Source: Mycobacterium numidiamassiliense (lineage in GTDB: Bacteria > Actinomycetota > Actinomycetes > Mycobacteriales > Mycobacteriaceae). From it: a stretch of 64,000 nucleotides of DNA. The stretch is taken from positions 1,488,001 to 1,552,000 of the forward strand of contig NZ_FUEZ01000003.1 in the NCBI RefSeq assembly GCF_900157365.1. The letters are read 5' to 3'. Shown piece after piece: positions 7,931 through 15,941 of the stretch (positions are counted from its first letter, which is position 1; the number at the start of each line of letters is the position of its first letter). The notes beneath the pieces were generated by a model, which was not told the origin of the DNA, ran no database searches, and saw nothing but the letters and a program-made list of their open reading frames with translations. The position numbers and the translations under genes were made by a program.

Positions 7931-8851
7931 CTAGGCCGCATCGACGACGAGGGTGCGGAAACGCTCGAGGGTGTCGAGCGCATGCGCCATGCTGTCGCCG
8001 GGCAGGTGAACACTGACCCAGGTCACCCCGAGTTTCGCCAGCTTGTCCAGACCGTGCAGGTACGCGTCGGCGTTGAAGTCGTCGTCGGTGATGCTGCCGC
8101 CCTCGAAGTTGGCGAAGGTGATGTCGATGGCCGACCAATCTCGGCCCGCCGCATCGCATCTGCGCCGCAGATCATCGATGGCAGCCGAGAGCTCCTCAAC
8201 CGAGGTGATCGAGGCGGTGCCGGCCGTTTGGGCCAGTTGCGGCGGGGCCGGAAACGGACACCAGCCATCGCCGTACTGCGCGACCCGCTGCCTGGCCGTC
8301 GTGGTGTTGCCGCCGATCCAGATCGGCGGATGTGGGGTGCTGACCGGACGGGGGTGGGCGGTGATCCCCCGTGCACTGAAATGCTTTCCCTCGAAGGAGA
8401 TATCGTCGCCGGTCCAGATTGCCCGGATCACTTGCAGGGATTCCTCGAACAACTCGGCACGCTCGTCGTAGCTCACCCCCAGCGCGGCGAACTCCCGCTT
8501 GAGGTAGCCCACTCCCACCGCAAGCGTGAATCGGCCACCCGACAGCAGGTCCAGCGTGGCACCAGACTTGGCCACCACGAACGGGTTTCGATACGGCAGC
8601 ACGACAATGTTGGGAATCAGCCGCAGCGTCGTCGTGGTGGCCGCCGCGAAACCCAAAGCGACAAAAGGATCTACGGAATCGTGACCCCCGGCTTCGAGCC
8701 AGCGCTGCGACGGCGCCGGGTGGTCGGTGAAGCCGAACCCGTGGATCCCCGCCGCCTCGGCGGCCGCGGCCACCGTCCCGATGCCCGCCCCGCTGACCAA
8801 CTCCGGGTTGTAGGGATGGGTGTGCATCGGGTGAGTGATGGTGAACTGCAT
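7931..8851 (-). CDS. Luciferase-like (LLM) F420/FMN-dependent oxidoreductase
   Basis: A 306-residue TIM-barrel protein of the LLM class. Diagnostic segments are GFGFTDHPAPSQRWL near the N-terminus, TLDLLSGGRFTLAVGVGYLKREF, FEGKHFSARG and PPIWIGGNTTTARQRVAQYGDGW. Mycobacterial members commonly use deazaflavin F420, though FMN monooxygenases share the fold; the choice cannot be made here. Placed between a thioesterase and an acyl-CoA dehydrogenase in one operon, it may oxidise or oxygenate a cyclic intermediate; a Baeyer-Villiger-type step would fit the lactonase encoded nearby, but that is inference. Confidence 0.92.
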   Translation of the reverse strand: MQFTITHPMHTHPYNPELVSGAGIGTVAAAAEAAGIHGFGFTDHPAPSQRWLEAGGHDSVDPFVALGFAAATTTTLRLIPNIVVLPYRNPFVVAKSGATLDLLSGGRFTLAVGVGYLKREFAALGVSYDERAELFEESLQVIRAIWTGDDISFEGKHFSARGITAHPRPVSTPHPPIWIGGNTTTARQRVAQYGDGWCPFPAPPQLAQTAGTASITSVEELSAAIDDLRRRCDAAGRDWSAIDITFANFEGGSITDDDFNADAYLHGLDKLAKLGVTWVSVHLPGDSMAHALDTLERFRTLVVDAA

Positions 8852-8856
8852 GGCCG

Positions 8857-9750
8857 TTAGAACCGCGCGCGAGAGTCGATTGACGTGTCGGTGGTGCGCA
8901 ACGGACGGATCAGCGCCTCCTGGGCGAAGGAGGCCAACAGCTCACCCTCCTCCGAGTGCACGGCACCGCGGACATACGACATTCCCGCGCCGACCTGAGT
9001 GCTTTCGTGGGTGTAGAGCAGCCAGCCGTCCCAGCGCACCGGCTCGTGGAACGCGATCGAGATGCTCATCGGCGCGGTGGACACGGTCAGGTGGGCCTGG
9101 GCGGTGCCGATGCCCTCGTGCGCGCGCATGGTCGTCGAGATGCCCAGATGCCCGGTGAAGTAAGCCAGCAGCGCCTTGGCCAGGTCGTCGCGCGCCGGGA
9201 TCGGGTCGTAGTGCAGCCAGGCGTACAGCTCCGGCGGCCCGACCTCGTCGGGGCTGTTGACGTCGACGACGTCGACCAGGCGCAGTTCGCGCCCGACCAT
9301 CGGCATCGGCGAGTGGTTGGCGTCGGCGGGCGGGGCAACGTCGGGCTTGGGCAGGTGATGGCGGATGACGTCGGCGGTCGGGACGTCGGCCAGCACCGTG
9401 ATGCTCAGGCAGCGCCGGCCGTTCTGGTGTACAGCCACGACGGCGGTGGCGGTGGACCTGCCCTCGGCCACCACGTCGAGGACGAGTTCGATGGGCGGGC
9501 CGACGGTGATGGCACGGGAGAACACCGCGTGCGCCGACCGTATCGACTTGTCCGGGAATCGTTTGGCGACCGCGACGATCGCCTGGGCCAGCACCTGGGT
9601 GCCTTCGACGACCTGCCGTTCATCGCCGACGGCGATGCCGGTGTCGCCGGTGAACTTGTCCTGGCCGTCGGCCCGCACCTCGAAGAGGTCCAGCAGGCCT
9701 TGCACCGTCCACTCAGTCTGCTCTGATTCCGTGGTCAAAATCCGCTCCAC
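8857..9750 (-). CDS. TesB-like acyl-CoA thioesterase (double hotdog)
   Basis: A 297-residue protein with two tandem hotdog units. The first includes KSIRSAHAVFSRAITVGPPIELVLDVVAEGRSTATA, matching the TesB 'H..F..pg....p....v..lr.GRs' pattern; the second contains WLHYDPIPARDDLAKALLAYFTGH and SISIAFHEPVRWDGWLLY. It would hydrolyse an acyl-CoA to the free acid and CoA. Start is GTG 9750; a later start is possible. It heads the operon with the LLM oxidoreductase and acyl-CoA dehydrogenase and is divergent from the SRPBCC gene across a 143-base region holding shared motif copy 2. Confidence 0.88.
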   Translation of the reverse strand: MERILTTESEQTEWTVQGLLDLFEVRADGQDKFTGDTGIAVGDERQVVEGTQVLAQAIVAVAKRFPDKSIRSAHAVFSRAITVGPPIELVLDVVAEGRSTATAVVAVHQNGRRCLSITVLADVPTADVIRHHLPKPDVAPPADANHSPMPMVGRELRLVDVVDVNSPDEVGPPELYAWLHYDPIPARDDLAKALLAYFTGHLGISTTMRAHEGIGTAQAHLTVSTAPMSISIAFHEPVRWDGWLLYTHESTQVGAGMSYVRGAVHSEEGELLASFAQEALIRPLRTTDTSIDSRARF

Positions 9751-9798
9751 CTCTCGTTATCTGCTGATGGCCGAGTCGCGAGCGCAGCTCACCGCACA

Positions 9799-9828
9799 GC
9801 GTGACACTTTGAGTAAGATTTGTAAAGC
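9799..9828. promoter_or_regulatory. Shared 30-bp regulon motif, copy 2
   Basis: GCGTGACA, 14 bases, TGTAAAGC, in the divergent region between the thioesterase operon (leftward) and the SRPBCC gene (rightward). Both half-sites are identical to copy 1, and bases 9789-9810 match the corresponding part of copy 1 with a single difference. Placement between divergent promoters is what is expected for an operator controlling both sides. Confidence 0.68.
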
Positions 9829-9893
9829 TTGGCTAACTAGACTCCGCCCCGCCGGCGGATCAAGCCAACGAAACGCACAGAGAGGCAACGCAA

Positions 9894-10382
9894 TTGGGCA
9901 TCGTCACCAGCACCTCAGAGACCGCATTCACCCAGTCCGCCGAAACGGTGTACGACTTCGTCACCAACCCGGACAACTGGACGAAGACCTACCCGGGCAG
10001 CGCGCACATCGGCAATCTGCCGGAGCTCCCGCTCAAGGTCGGCGACACCTGGCAGGAGGCGGGCCCGGACGGCGACCGCATCTTCAGCTGGCAGCTGGCC
10101 ACCGCCGTGCGGCCCTCGCTATTCGTGTTCACCTCCCTGGGACGCCTGGGCCACGACCGCGACGACCCGCACGGCTTAACGAGCGGCCTGGACGGCCGCA
10201 TCACGGTGACGTACCGGTTCAGCAGGCCGGGCCAGGACGTCACGCTGTTCGCCCGGACCATGACGATCGAGGCGCACCAGGACACCCCGCTGCCCGATCG
10301 GCTCTTTCAGCAGGCCAACCCGGCCAGGATCGACGAATATCACGCTGCCGTCGCGCGCGAGCTCGGCCGCACCGCAGATTGA
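9894..10382 (+). CDS. SRPBCC-fold (polyketide cyclase/START-like) protein
   Basis: A 162-residue helix-grip protein. It has the typical opening ETAFTQSAETVYDFVTNPDNW, a glycine-rich KVGDTWQEAGP strand, repeated beta strands (RIFSWQLATAV, ITVTYRFSRP) and a long C-terminal helix. Such proteins bind hydrophobic ligands or act as cyclases/dehydratases. The only start consistent with the alignment is TTG at 9894, which has a good ribosome-binding site (AGAGAGG at 9880-9886). It is the first rightward gene after motif copy 2, and motif copy 3 follows it. Confidence 0.85.
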   Translation: MGIVTSTSETAFTQSAETVYDFVTNPDNWTKTYPGSAHIGNLPELPLKVGDTWQEAGPDGDRIFSWQLATAVRPSLFVFTSLGRLGHDRDDPHGLTSGLDGRITVTYRFSRPGQDVTLFARTMTIEAHQDTPLPDRLFQQANPARIDEYHAAVARELGRTAD

Positions 10383-10398
10383 CACCAGTACCCGCATT

Positions 10399-10428
10399 GC
10401 GTGACACTTCTGCGGTGTTTTGTAAAGC
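10399..10428. promoter_or_regulatory. Shared 30-bp regulon motif, copy 3
   Basis: GCGTGACA, 14 bases, TGTAAAGC, located 28 bases before the SMP-30 gene start at 10456. Half-sites and spacing are identical to copies 1 and 2, while most of the spacer differs apart from the CTT following the left half, so the halves are under selection rather than being part of a recent duplication. Confidence 0.68.
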
Positions 10429-10455
10429 GGAATATTGGCCGGAAGGCGTGACCGG

Positions 10456-11283
10456 ATGATCCCCGAGCCGCTGGCCAATGGCTTCTGCTTCGGCGAAGGC
10501 CCGCGCTGGTTCGAGGGACTGCTGTGGTTCTCCGACATGCTGGGCGAAGCCGTACACACCTCGACCCTCGGTGGTGCGCTGACGACGTTGCCGCTGCCCG
10601 GGCGCGCACCGTCGGGCCTGGGCTTTCGTCCGGACGGGTCCCTGCTCATCGCCTCCACCGAAGACCGGCAGGTGCTGCGCTACGACGGCGAGACCGTGGT
10701 GTCCATCGCCGATCTCGCCGACCTGGCACCGGCCGACCTCGGCGACATGGTCATCGACGACCGCGGCCGCGCCTACATCGGGTCGCAGGCCCGGGAAGGC
10801 GGCGTGATCATTCGCCTCGACCCCGACGACAGGACTGCCAAGGCCACCATTGTGGCCTCTGACCTCGACTTCCCCAACGGCATGGTCATCACACCGGACG
10901 GCGCGACGCTGATCGTCGCCGAGTCGCTCGGGCGGCGCCTCACCGCGTTCGCCATCGGCGACGACGGCGCGCTGAGTGACCGGCGCGTCTTCGCCGACGG
11001 TCTGGACGGACCGCCGGACGGCATCGCGCTCGACGCCGACGGCGGGGTGTGGACGTCGATGACGCTGGCTCACCAGTTCGAGCGGATCACCGAGGGTGGC
11101 ACCGTCACGGATCGCATCGACATGGGTGAGCGCGTGGCCATCGCGTGCACGCTCGGCGGTCCCGAACGCCGTACCCTGTTCCTGCTGTCCAGCACCGACG
11201 CCTACCCGCAGCGCCTCGTCGGGACGCGGCTGTCCCGGCTCGACGCGGTGACGGTGACCACCCCGGGCGCCGGGCTGCCCTGA
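10456..11283 (+). CDS. SMP-30/gluconolactonase/LRE-family lactonase
   Basis: A 275-residue six-bladed beta-propeller hydrolase. Repeated blade motifs are visible: FCFGEGPRWFEGLLWFSDM (metal-binding Glu region), GLGFRPDGSLLIAS, DLDFPNGMVITPDGATLIVAES (Asn ligand) and DGPPDGIALDADGGVWTS (Asp ligand). Family members open lactone rings using a divalent metal. Start is ATG 10456, preceded by GGAAGG. With the P450, dehydrogenase and LLM oxidoreductase nearby, it is the best candidate for a ring-opening step in this pathway. The thioesterase gene follows after 35 bases. Confidence 0.92.
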   Translation: MIPEPLANGFCFGEGPRWFEGLLWFSDMLGEAVHTSTLGGALTTLPLPGRAPSGLGFRPDGSLLIASTEDRQVLRYDGETVVSIADLADLAPADLGDMVIDDRGRAYIGSQAREGGVIIRLDPDDRTAKATIVASDLDFPNGMVITPDGATLIVAESLGRRLTAFAIGDDGALSDRRVFADGLDGPPDGIALDADGGVWTSMTLAHQFERITEGGTVTDRIDMGERVAIACTLGGPERRTLFLLSSTDAYPQRLVGTRLSRLDAVTVTTPGAGLP

Positions 11284-11318
11284 CGCCTTCGACACACCTT
11301 CGACGGAGAAGTGGACGA

Positions 11319-12137
11319 GTGACCGACTCCTATTACGAGCTCATCGGCGCCGACGACCTGGGCGAGAAGTTCCGGGCCACCGATCTGGCGCGCGGCACCT
11401 GGTCGGCGTCGATTCAGCACGGCGGCCCGGTGTCGGGGCTGCTGGCCCGGGCGCTGGAGCGCCGCGAACAACGCGACGACACCCGGCTGTCCCGGGTCGT
11501 CATCGACTTGTTGGGCGGGGTGCCGTCCGAAGGGGACCTGTGGGTTCGGGCGGAGGTGCAGCGCGGGGGCAAACAGATCGAGCTGGTCAGCGCCGAGATG
11601 CTGGCCCCCGGCCCCGACGGTCAGCCCCGCCCGGTCGCACGGGCCAGCGGCTGGCGGCTGCAGCAGCAAGACACCCAGGCGGTGGCGCACGCCGCCGCGG
11701 AGCTTCCCCGGCCGCGCAGCGAGGCGCGCAACCGCAACCTCAAGGCCCGGGATTGGGACCGCAACTACGTGCACAGCCTCGACTGGCTCTGGTTGACCGA
11801 ACCACTCACCCCGGGCCCGGGCGAGTCGTGGATCAAGCCGACCGTCGACTTGGTCAGCGGCGAGACGCTCACCCCGCTGGAGCGGCTGTTCGCGGTGGCC
11901 GACTGCGCCAACGGCATCGGGAGCAAGCTCGACATCACCAAGTGGACGTTCCTGAATACCGACCTGGCCGTGCACGTGTTCCGGATTCCCGACGGCGACT
12001 GGGTCGGCATTCGCGCCGAGACCAGCTACGGACCGGACGGCATCGGGACGACCATCGGGACGCTGTTCGACGAGCAGGGCGCGGTGGGCGCCATCCAGCA
12101 GTCCGTCCTGGTGCGCCAGCGCCCCAAGCGGTCCTGA
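11319..12137 (+). CDS. Thioesterase-family protein (acyl-CoA thioesterase-like)
   Basis: A 272-residue double-hotdog protein. Recognisable parts are SIQHGGPVSGLLARALERRE, in which the His-Gly-Gly begins the hotdog helix, RLSRVVIDLLGGVPSEGDLWVRAEV, and the second-domain FAVADCANGIGSKLDITKWTFLNTDLAVHV. This resembles TesB-like thioesterases acting on acyl-CoA. Start is GTG 11319 with GGAGAAG upstream; a longer open frame overlaps the lactonase and is rejected. It probably forms an operon with the lactonase. This is the second thioesterase of the region, so the two may act on different intermediates. Confidence 0.83.
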   Translation: MTDSYYELIGADDLGEKFRATDLARGTWSASIQHGGPVSGLLARALERREQRDDTRLSRVVIDLLGGVPSEGDLWVRAEVQRGGKQIELVSAEMLAPGPDGQPRPVARASGWRLQQQDTQAVAHAAAELPRPRSEARNRNLKARDWDRNYVHSLDWLWLTEPLTPGPGESWIKPTVDLVSGETLTPLERLFAVADCANGIGSKLDITKWTFLNTDLAVHVFRIPDGDWVGIRAETSYGPDGIGTTIGTLFDEQGAVGAIQQSVLVRQRPKRS

Positions 12138-12153
12138 CGTGGAAGCAGAAGAA

Positions 12154-12183
12154 CATGGCGACTTCGGCAATAGTTCGTAAAGT
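12154..12183. promoter_or_regulatory. Weak fourth copy of the regulon motif (right half only)
   Basis: The right half reads CGTAAAGT at 12176-12183 against TGTAAAGC in the strong copies, and a CTTC-G pattern matches the spacer start, but the left half is not conserved. It ends 7 bases before the TetR start at 12191, the position expected for autoregulation. I regard it as a possible low-affinity site only. Confidence 0.3.
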
Positions 12184-12190
12184 CTCAGAT

Positions 12191-12742
12191 ATGAACCAGC
12201 CGGCCCAGGCGATATCCAAGGCCGAGACCGACACCTCGACGCCGCAGCGGATCCTCGCGGCCACCGCCGAGGTACTCGGCCGCAACGGCAAGACCAAACT
12301 CAGCCTGTCCGACGTCGCCACCCAGGCCGGGGTGTCGCGGCCCACGCTGTACCGCTGGTTCGCCTCCAAAGAGGAGTTGCTGTCGGCGTTTTCCAGCTAC
12401 GAGCGGCAGGTCTTCGAAAGCGGCTTGGTCAAGGCCACCGCCGGGCTGAAGGGCACCGACAAGCTCGACGCGGTGTTGCGGTTCATCGTCGACTACCAGC
12501 ATTCGTTCTCGGGTGTCCGCGTGGTCGACGTCGAACCCGAGCACACCATCGCCCAGTTCGGCAATGTGATCCCGGAGATGCGCGCTGGCCTGCAACGGCA
12601 CCTGCCCGGCCCCAACGCCGCGGTGAAAGCGGCGACGGTGATCCGAATTGCCATCTCGCACTACATCGTTCGAAGCGACGACGCCGACGACTTCCTCGCC
12701 CAGCTGCGGCACGCGGTGGGCATCAAGCCAAGTGCCGACTAG
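12191..12742 (+). CDS. TetR-family transcriptional regulator, likely regulator of the accessory catabolic regulon
   Basis: A 183-residue TetR protein. The N-terminal helix-turn-helix is canonical: RILAATAEVLGRNGKTKLSLSDVATQAG followed by VSRPTLYRWFASKEELL. The C-terminal ligand domain is unclassified and presumably senses a pathway intermediate. Start chosen is ATG 12191; an ATG at 12155 would add 12 residues and overlap the putative operator half. It lies downstream of the lactonase and thioesterase, and three motif copies lie in promoter regions on both sides, so it is the prime candidate for recognising the shared dyad. Its stop overlaps the stop of the convergent FAD oxidase by 4 bases. 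Confidence 0.92.
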   Translation: MNQPAQAISKAETDTSTPQRILAATAEVLGRNGKTKLSLSDVATQAGVSRPTLYRWFASKEELLSAFSSYERQVFESGLVKATAGLKGTDKLDAVLRFIVDYQHSFSGVRVVDVEPEHTIAQFGNVIPEMRAGLQRHLPGPNAAVKAATVIRIAISHYIVRSDDADDFLAQLRHAVGIKPSAD

Positions 12743-14079
12743 TCGAACAACACCGCAGCGTTGAGGTAGCCGGTCGGGTCCAGCGCCGCCTTGACCGCGC
12801 GCATCGCCGCGATGTCGGCCGGCTCCCGTGACATGTCGAGATAGGGCCGCTTGCGGGTGCCGACGCCGTGTTCGGAGCTGACGTTGCCGCCACATGCCGC
12901 GATGAGGTCCATCATCGGCCCATAGAGCGCCTTCTCCTGTTCGAGCGGGACACGCAGCACGTTGAGGTGCAGGTTGCCCTCGCCGATGTGGCCGAAGAGC
13001 AACGGCAGCGCGTCGTCGACCTGGCCTTCGATCAGCGCAACCGCGTCGCGGGCGAACCCGCTGATCGACGACAGCGGCAGGGACACGTCGAATTTCAGCG
13101 GCGGCCCGTACACGCCGAGCACCTCGGCCAACGATTCGCGCACCCGCCACAACCGTTGCTGCGCAGCGGTATCCACGCCGACCGCGGGCTCACCGGCGAG
13201 CGCCACGCCGTCGAGCAGGTCAGCGAGGCGTTCGGTCTGATCGTGGTCGGCGGCCAACTCCACCAGCAGCAGCCAGTCGCCGTCGACCGGGGCGCTGACC
13301 CCCAAGTGCTCGCCGCTCAGCGCGGCGGCCCGGCCGTCGATCAGCTCCAGCGCCGCGATGCCGTCCACGTCCCGGAACGTGCGCCCCGCCTCGACGAGCG
13401 CGTCGAGATCGGCGAATCCGCACACCGCTGTCACCCGATGCGACGGGCTGGGGTGTAGCCGCAGATCCAGCGCGGTGATGACGCCGAGGGTGCCTTCGGC
13501 GCCGACGAACAGGGCGGGCAGGTCGTAGCCGGTGTTGTCGCTGCGCACCAGGCTGTGCCGGCGCAGCAGCGATCCGTCGGGCAGCGCGACCTGCAAACCG
13601 ATCACCTGCTCACCCATGTTGCCGTAGCGAACGGTGCGCAGGCCCCCGGCGTTGGTCGACGCCATACCGCCGACGGTCGCCGTGTCCCGGGCGGCCAGGT
13701 CGACACCGAATATCAGGCCCGCGGCACTGGCGGCCTGCTGCACCCCAGCCAGCGTGGCTCCAGCACCCACCTCGACCCGGCGCTCGACGGTGTCGACATC
13801 GCCGAGGACGCCGAGCCGCTCGGTGGACAGCAGGACGTCGTCATGCTCGGGAACGGTGCCGGCCACCAGCGAGGTGCGACCGCCCTGGACCGTCACGTGC
13901 GCCCCGGCGTCGCGGCAGATCCGCAGCACCTCGGCGACCTGTTCGGCCGAACCGGGACGCACCAGCGCGCTGGCCTTGCCGCGATAGCGGCCGGTGTGGT
14001 CGACGCTGCGCCCGTCCAGCACGTCGGAATCGGTGATGACGTGGCTCGATCCGACCACGTCTTGCAGGCTGCGCAACAT
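12739..14079 (-). CDS. FAD-linked oxidase, GlcD / D-lactate dehydrogenase type (Rv0161-like)
   Basis: A 446-residue protein with an N-terminal FAD_binding_4 (VAO/PCMH) domain and a C-terminal FAD-oxidase domain. Key segments are ALVRPGSAEQVAEVLRICRDAG, VTVQGGRTSLVAG, the FAD-pyrophosphate loop TVGGMASTNAGGLRTVRYGNM, VGAEGTLGVIT, and near the C-terminus FGHIGEGNLHLNV and SSEHGVGTRKR, which carry the metal/flavin histidines of glycolate and D-lactate dehydrogenases. It would oxidise a 2-hydroxy acid. Length and type match the oxidoreductase Rv0161 as I recall it. The gene is 28 bases downstream of the substrate-binding-fold gene and may be co-transcribed with it. Confidence 0.93.
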   Translation of the reverse strand: MLRSLQDVVGSSHVITDSDVLDGRSVDHTGRYRGKASALVRPGSAEQVAEVLRICRDAGAHVTVQGGRTSLVAGTVPEHDDVLLSTERLGVLGDVDTVERRVEVGAGATLAGVQQAASAAGLIFGVDLAARDTATVGGMASTNAGGLRTVRYGNMGEQVIGLQVALPDGSLLRRHSLVRSDNTGYDLPALFVGAEGTLGVITALDLRLHPSPSHRVTAVCGFADLDALVEAGRTFRDVDGIAALELIDGRAAALSGEHLGVSAPVDGDWLLLVELAADHDQTERLADLLDGVALAGEPAVGVDTAAQQRLWRVRESLAEVLGVYGPPLKFDVSLPLSSISGFARDAVALIEGQVDDALPLLFGHIGEGNLHLNVLRVPLEQEKALYGPMMDLIAACGGNVSSEHGVGTRKRPYLDMSREPADIAAMRAVKAALDPTGYLNAAVLFD

Positions 14080-14107
14080 GCTCGCGGTTATAGCACCTCA
14101 CGCCTTG

Positions 14108-14992
14108 TCAACGTGCCCCAGCGGCCGCACCGGCCTGGCCGTACATCGCCTCGGCGGGAATCGAGGCGACGCCCAGTTCGGCCGCGACTGCGTCGATTGC
14201 GTGCTGCGCGACGCTGACGTCCATCGTCCGGCCGGGAATGAAATACGGCCCGACGTAGTGCTCGTAATACCGTTGCGCCTCCTCACGCGTGAGTCGGTCG
14301 AGGAACCAGGCGACGTAGTCCACCGCCCGGCTGGGTTGCTCGACGAGGAATCGCAGCGCCCGCTCGTTGGCTCTTGTCAGGGCTTGCAGGGCGGGGCTGT
14401 CCAGCGGGACATGGACAGGGTCGACGACCACCCCCACGGTGGGGATCTCGAAATGATCGCCAACCCAGGCCAGCACGTGGAATCCCTCTTCGTCGGCGAC
14501 CTGTTCGGGTGAGAGCGTGCTGCCGACATAGGCCGCATCGATCGAGCCGTCCCGCAGCCGTCGCAGGTCCATCTGGTAGTCGCCCGGATGCCGCACCACG
14601 CATTCCAGGTCACGGTCAGGGTCCAGGCCGTGCTGGCGCAACACGATCCGCGCGAAGGTCCCTGGCGGATCCTTGGGACCGTGGACGGCCAGGCGCCGGC
14701 CGCGCAGATCCGCCATGGACTTCACGTCGGAGTTGCCGAGAAACCAGAACAACGGACGGTCGGTGCTGAAACTGACTGCCGTCCAACCGATTCCGTCGGT
14801 CAGCCGCGACACGAGCGTGCGGCCCAGGCCGATGACAGCACCGCGGCGCAGCCGTTCCGCCGGCCAGCCGACCCCGTCACGGACGGCGACGTGGACACCC
14901 TCGTCCTCGAAGTAGCCCTCCTGGTCGGCCACATGGGCGACCAGTTCCTCATGGAGACCACGCCCGACGTAGGCCAGATCGATCGTCTGCAC
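14108..14992 (-). CDS. Substrate-binding-fold (NMT1/SsuA-like) protein without signal peptide
   Basis: A 294-residue protein with the type-2 periplasmic binding fold: YFEDEGVHVAVRDG near the start, DLRGRRLAVHGPKDPPGTFAR in the hinge region, IDAAYVGSTLSPEQV, and a long helical C-terminus. This resembles solute-binding proteins of nitrate/sulfonate/thiamine-precursor ABC importers, but there is no signal peptide or lipobox and no ABC permease or ATPase gene nearby. Known cytoplasmic enzymes share this fold, for example DszB desulfinase and 4,5-dihydroxyphthalate decarboxylase-like proteins, so an enzyme is plausible. Start is GTG 14992 with AAAAGGGG upstream. Confidence 0.8.
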   Translation of the reverse strand: MQTIDLAYVGRGLHEELVAHVADQEGYFEDEGVHVAVRDGVGWPAERLRRGAVIGLGRTLVSRLTDGIGWTAVSFSTDRPLFWFLGNSDVKSMADLRGRRLAVHGPKDPPGTFARIVLRQHGLDPDRDLECVVRHPGDYQMDLRRLRDGSIDAAYVGSTLSPEQVADEEGFHVLAWVGDHFEIPTVGVVVDPVHVPLDSPALQALTRANERALRFLVEQPSRAVDYVAWFLDRLTREEAQRYYEHYVGPYFIPGRTMDVSVAQHAIDAVAAELGVASIPAEAMYGQAGAAAGAR

Positions 14993-15039
14993 GGTGAACC
15001 CCTTTTCGGATTATGACTTCCCTTGCCGGGAAGTCGATT

Positions 15040-15783
15040 TCAGTCCATCGTGAGGCCGCCGTTGACCTCCAGGCAATGCCCGGTGGTGAAGGCGGCGTCC
15101 TCACTCGCCAAGAACGCCACCGTCTTGGCCACCTCGTCGGGGCTCACCAGGCGGCCCATCGGGTTCGTCGCACCGAGTTGATGCACTTCCGTCGCCGACA
15201 ACAACTCGCTCGACTTCTTGTCGCCCACCGTGGCCGGCGACACCAGGTTGGCGGTTACCCCATGCGGAGCCAGCTCGAGTGCGACGTAGCGGACAAACTG
15301 ATCCATCGCCGCCTTGGCGGTGCCCACGGTGATCATGCCGTTGCGAGGCCGCCGGGACAATATCGTGGTGAGATAGACCAACCGTCCGTAACTTCGCGAA
15401 ACCATGCCAGGCACAACGGCTTTCGTCACCAGATACGCAGCGTGTAGCTCCCGGTCCAGCTTGCCGCCGAGCTGCTCCCAGCTCAGATCGGCGAACGACG
15501 TCACGTCGTAAGGAATTAACGCGTTGTGCACCAGCACGTCAACTCGGCCCCAACGCGCTTCGGCTTCCTGCACCATTGCCGCGACATCGTCGGCCTCGGT
15601 GACGTCGGCCCGAATCGCCAGGGCCTCACCACCGGCCGCCGTCACGGCCTGGACAACCTCATCCGCCTGCTCGGCGCTGGACCGGTGGTTGACCACCACC
15701 CGAAATCCACGCTCCGCGAGGGTTAATGCGGTAGCCGCACCTATCCCGCGGCTTGCCCCGGTGACCACTGCCACGCGATCCAT
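15040..15783 (-). CDS. Short-chain dehydrogenase-like protein with degenerate active site
   Basis: A 247-residue SDR fold. The cofactor motif VVTGASRGIG is intact at 6-15, followed by NHRSS, which suggests NADPH. The catalytic region departs from the family: the YxxxK motif reads VGTAK, with Val153 where tyrosine should be and Lys157 retained; the catalytic serine region is YLTTIL; and NNAG is replaced by HNAL. No alternative tyrosine lies three residues either side. It may therefore be a binding or scaffold protein or use another mechanism. The DNA was read codon by codon here to confirm the valine. Start ATG 15783. Confidence 0.9.
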   Translation of the reverse strand: MDRVAVVTGASRGIGAATALTLAERGFRVVVNHRSSAEQADEVVQAVTAAGGEALAIRADVTEADDVAAMVQEAEARWGRVDVLVHNALIPYDVTSFADLSWEQLGGKLDRELHAAYLVTKAVVPGMVSRSYGRLVYLTTILSRRPRNGMITVGTAKAAMDQFVRYVALELAPHGVTANLVSPATVGDKKSSELLSATEVHQLGATNPMGRLVSPDEVAKTVAFLASEDAAFTTGHCLEVNGGLTMD

Positions 15784-15941
15784 CAGCCTCACCTCCGTGC
15801 TGGCAAGGCCGAACGATACGCCTGCGACAGAGGCCGGTAAAGGGTGCGCTAACGGCGACGAGCCGCCGCTCGGAGGCGGGCAAAAGCAGGAGTCCCTCCA
15901 GCGGCTTTTGACGGCGAAGGCTGGCGCGCGAGAACGCCTCG

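Noticed and set aside
14108..14992. ABC importer operon
   Set aside because: Only a binding-protein-like gene is present; no permease, no ATPase and no signal peptide.
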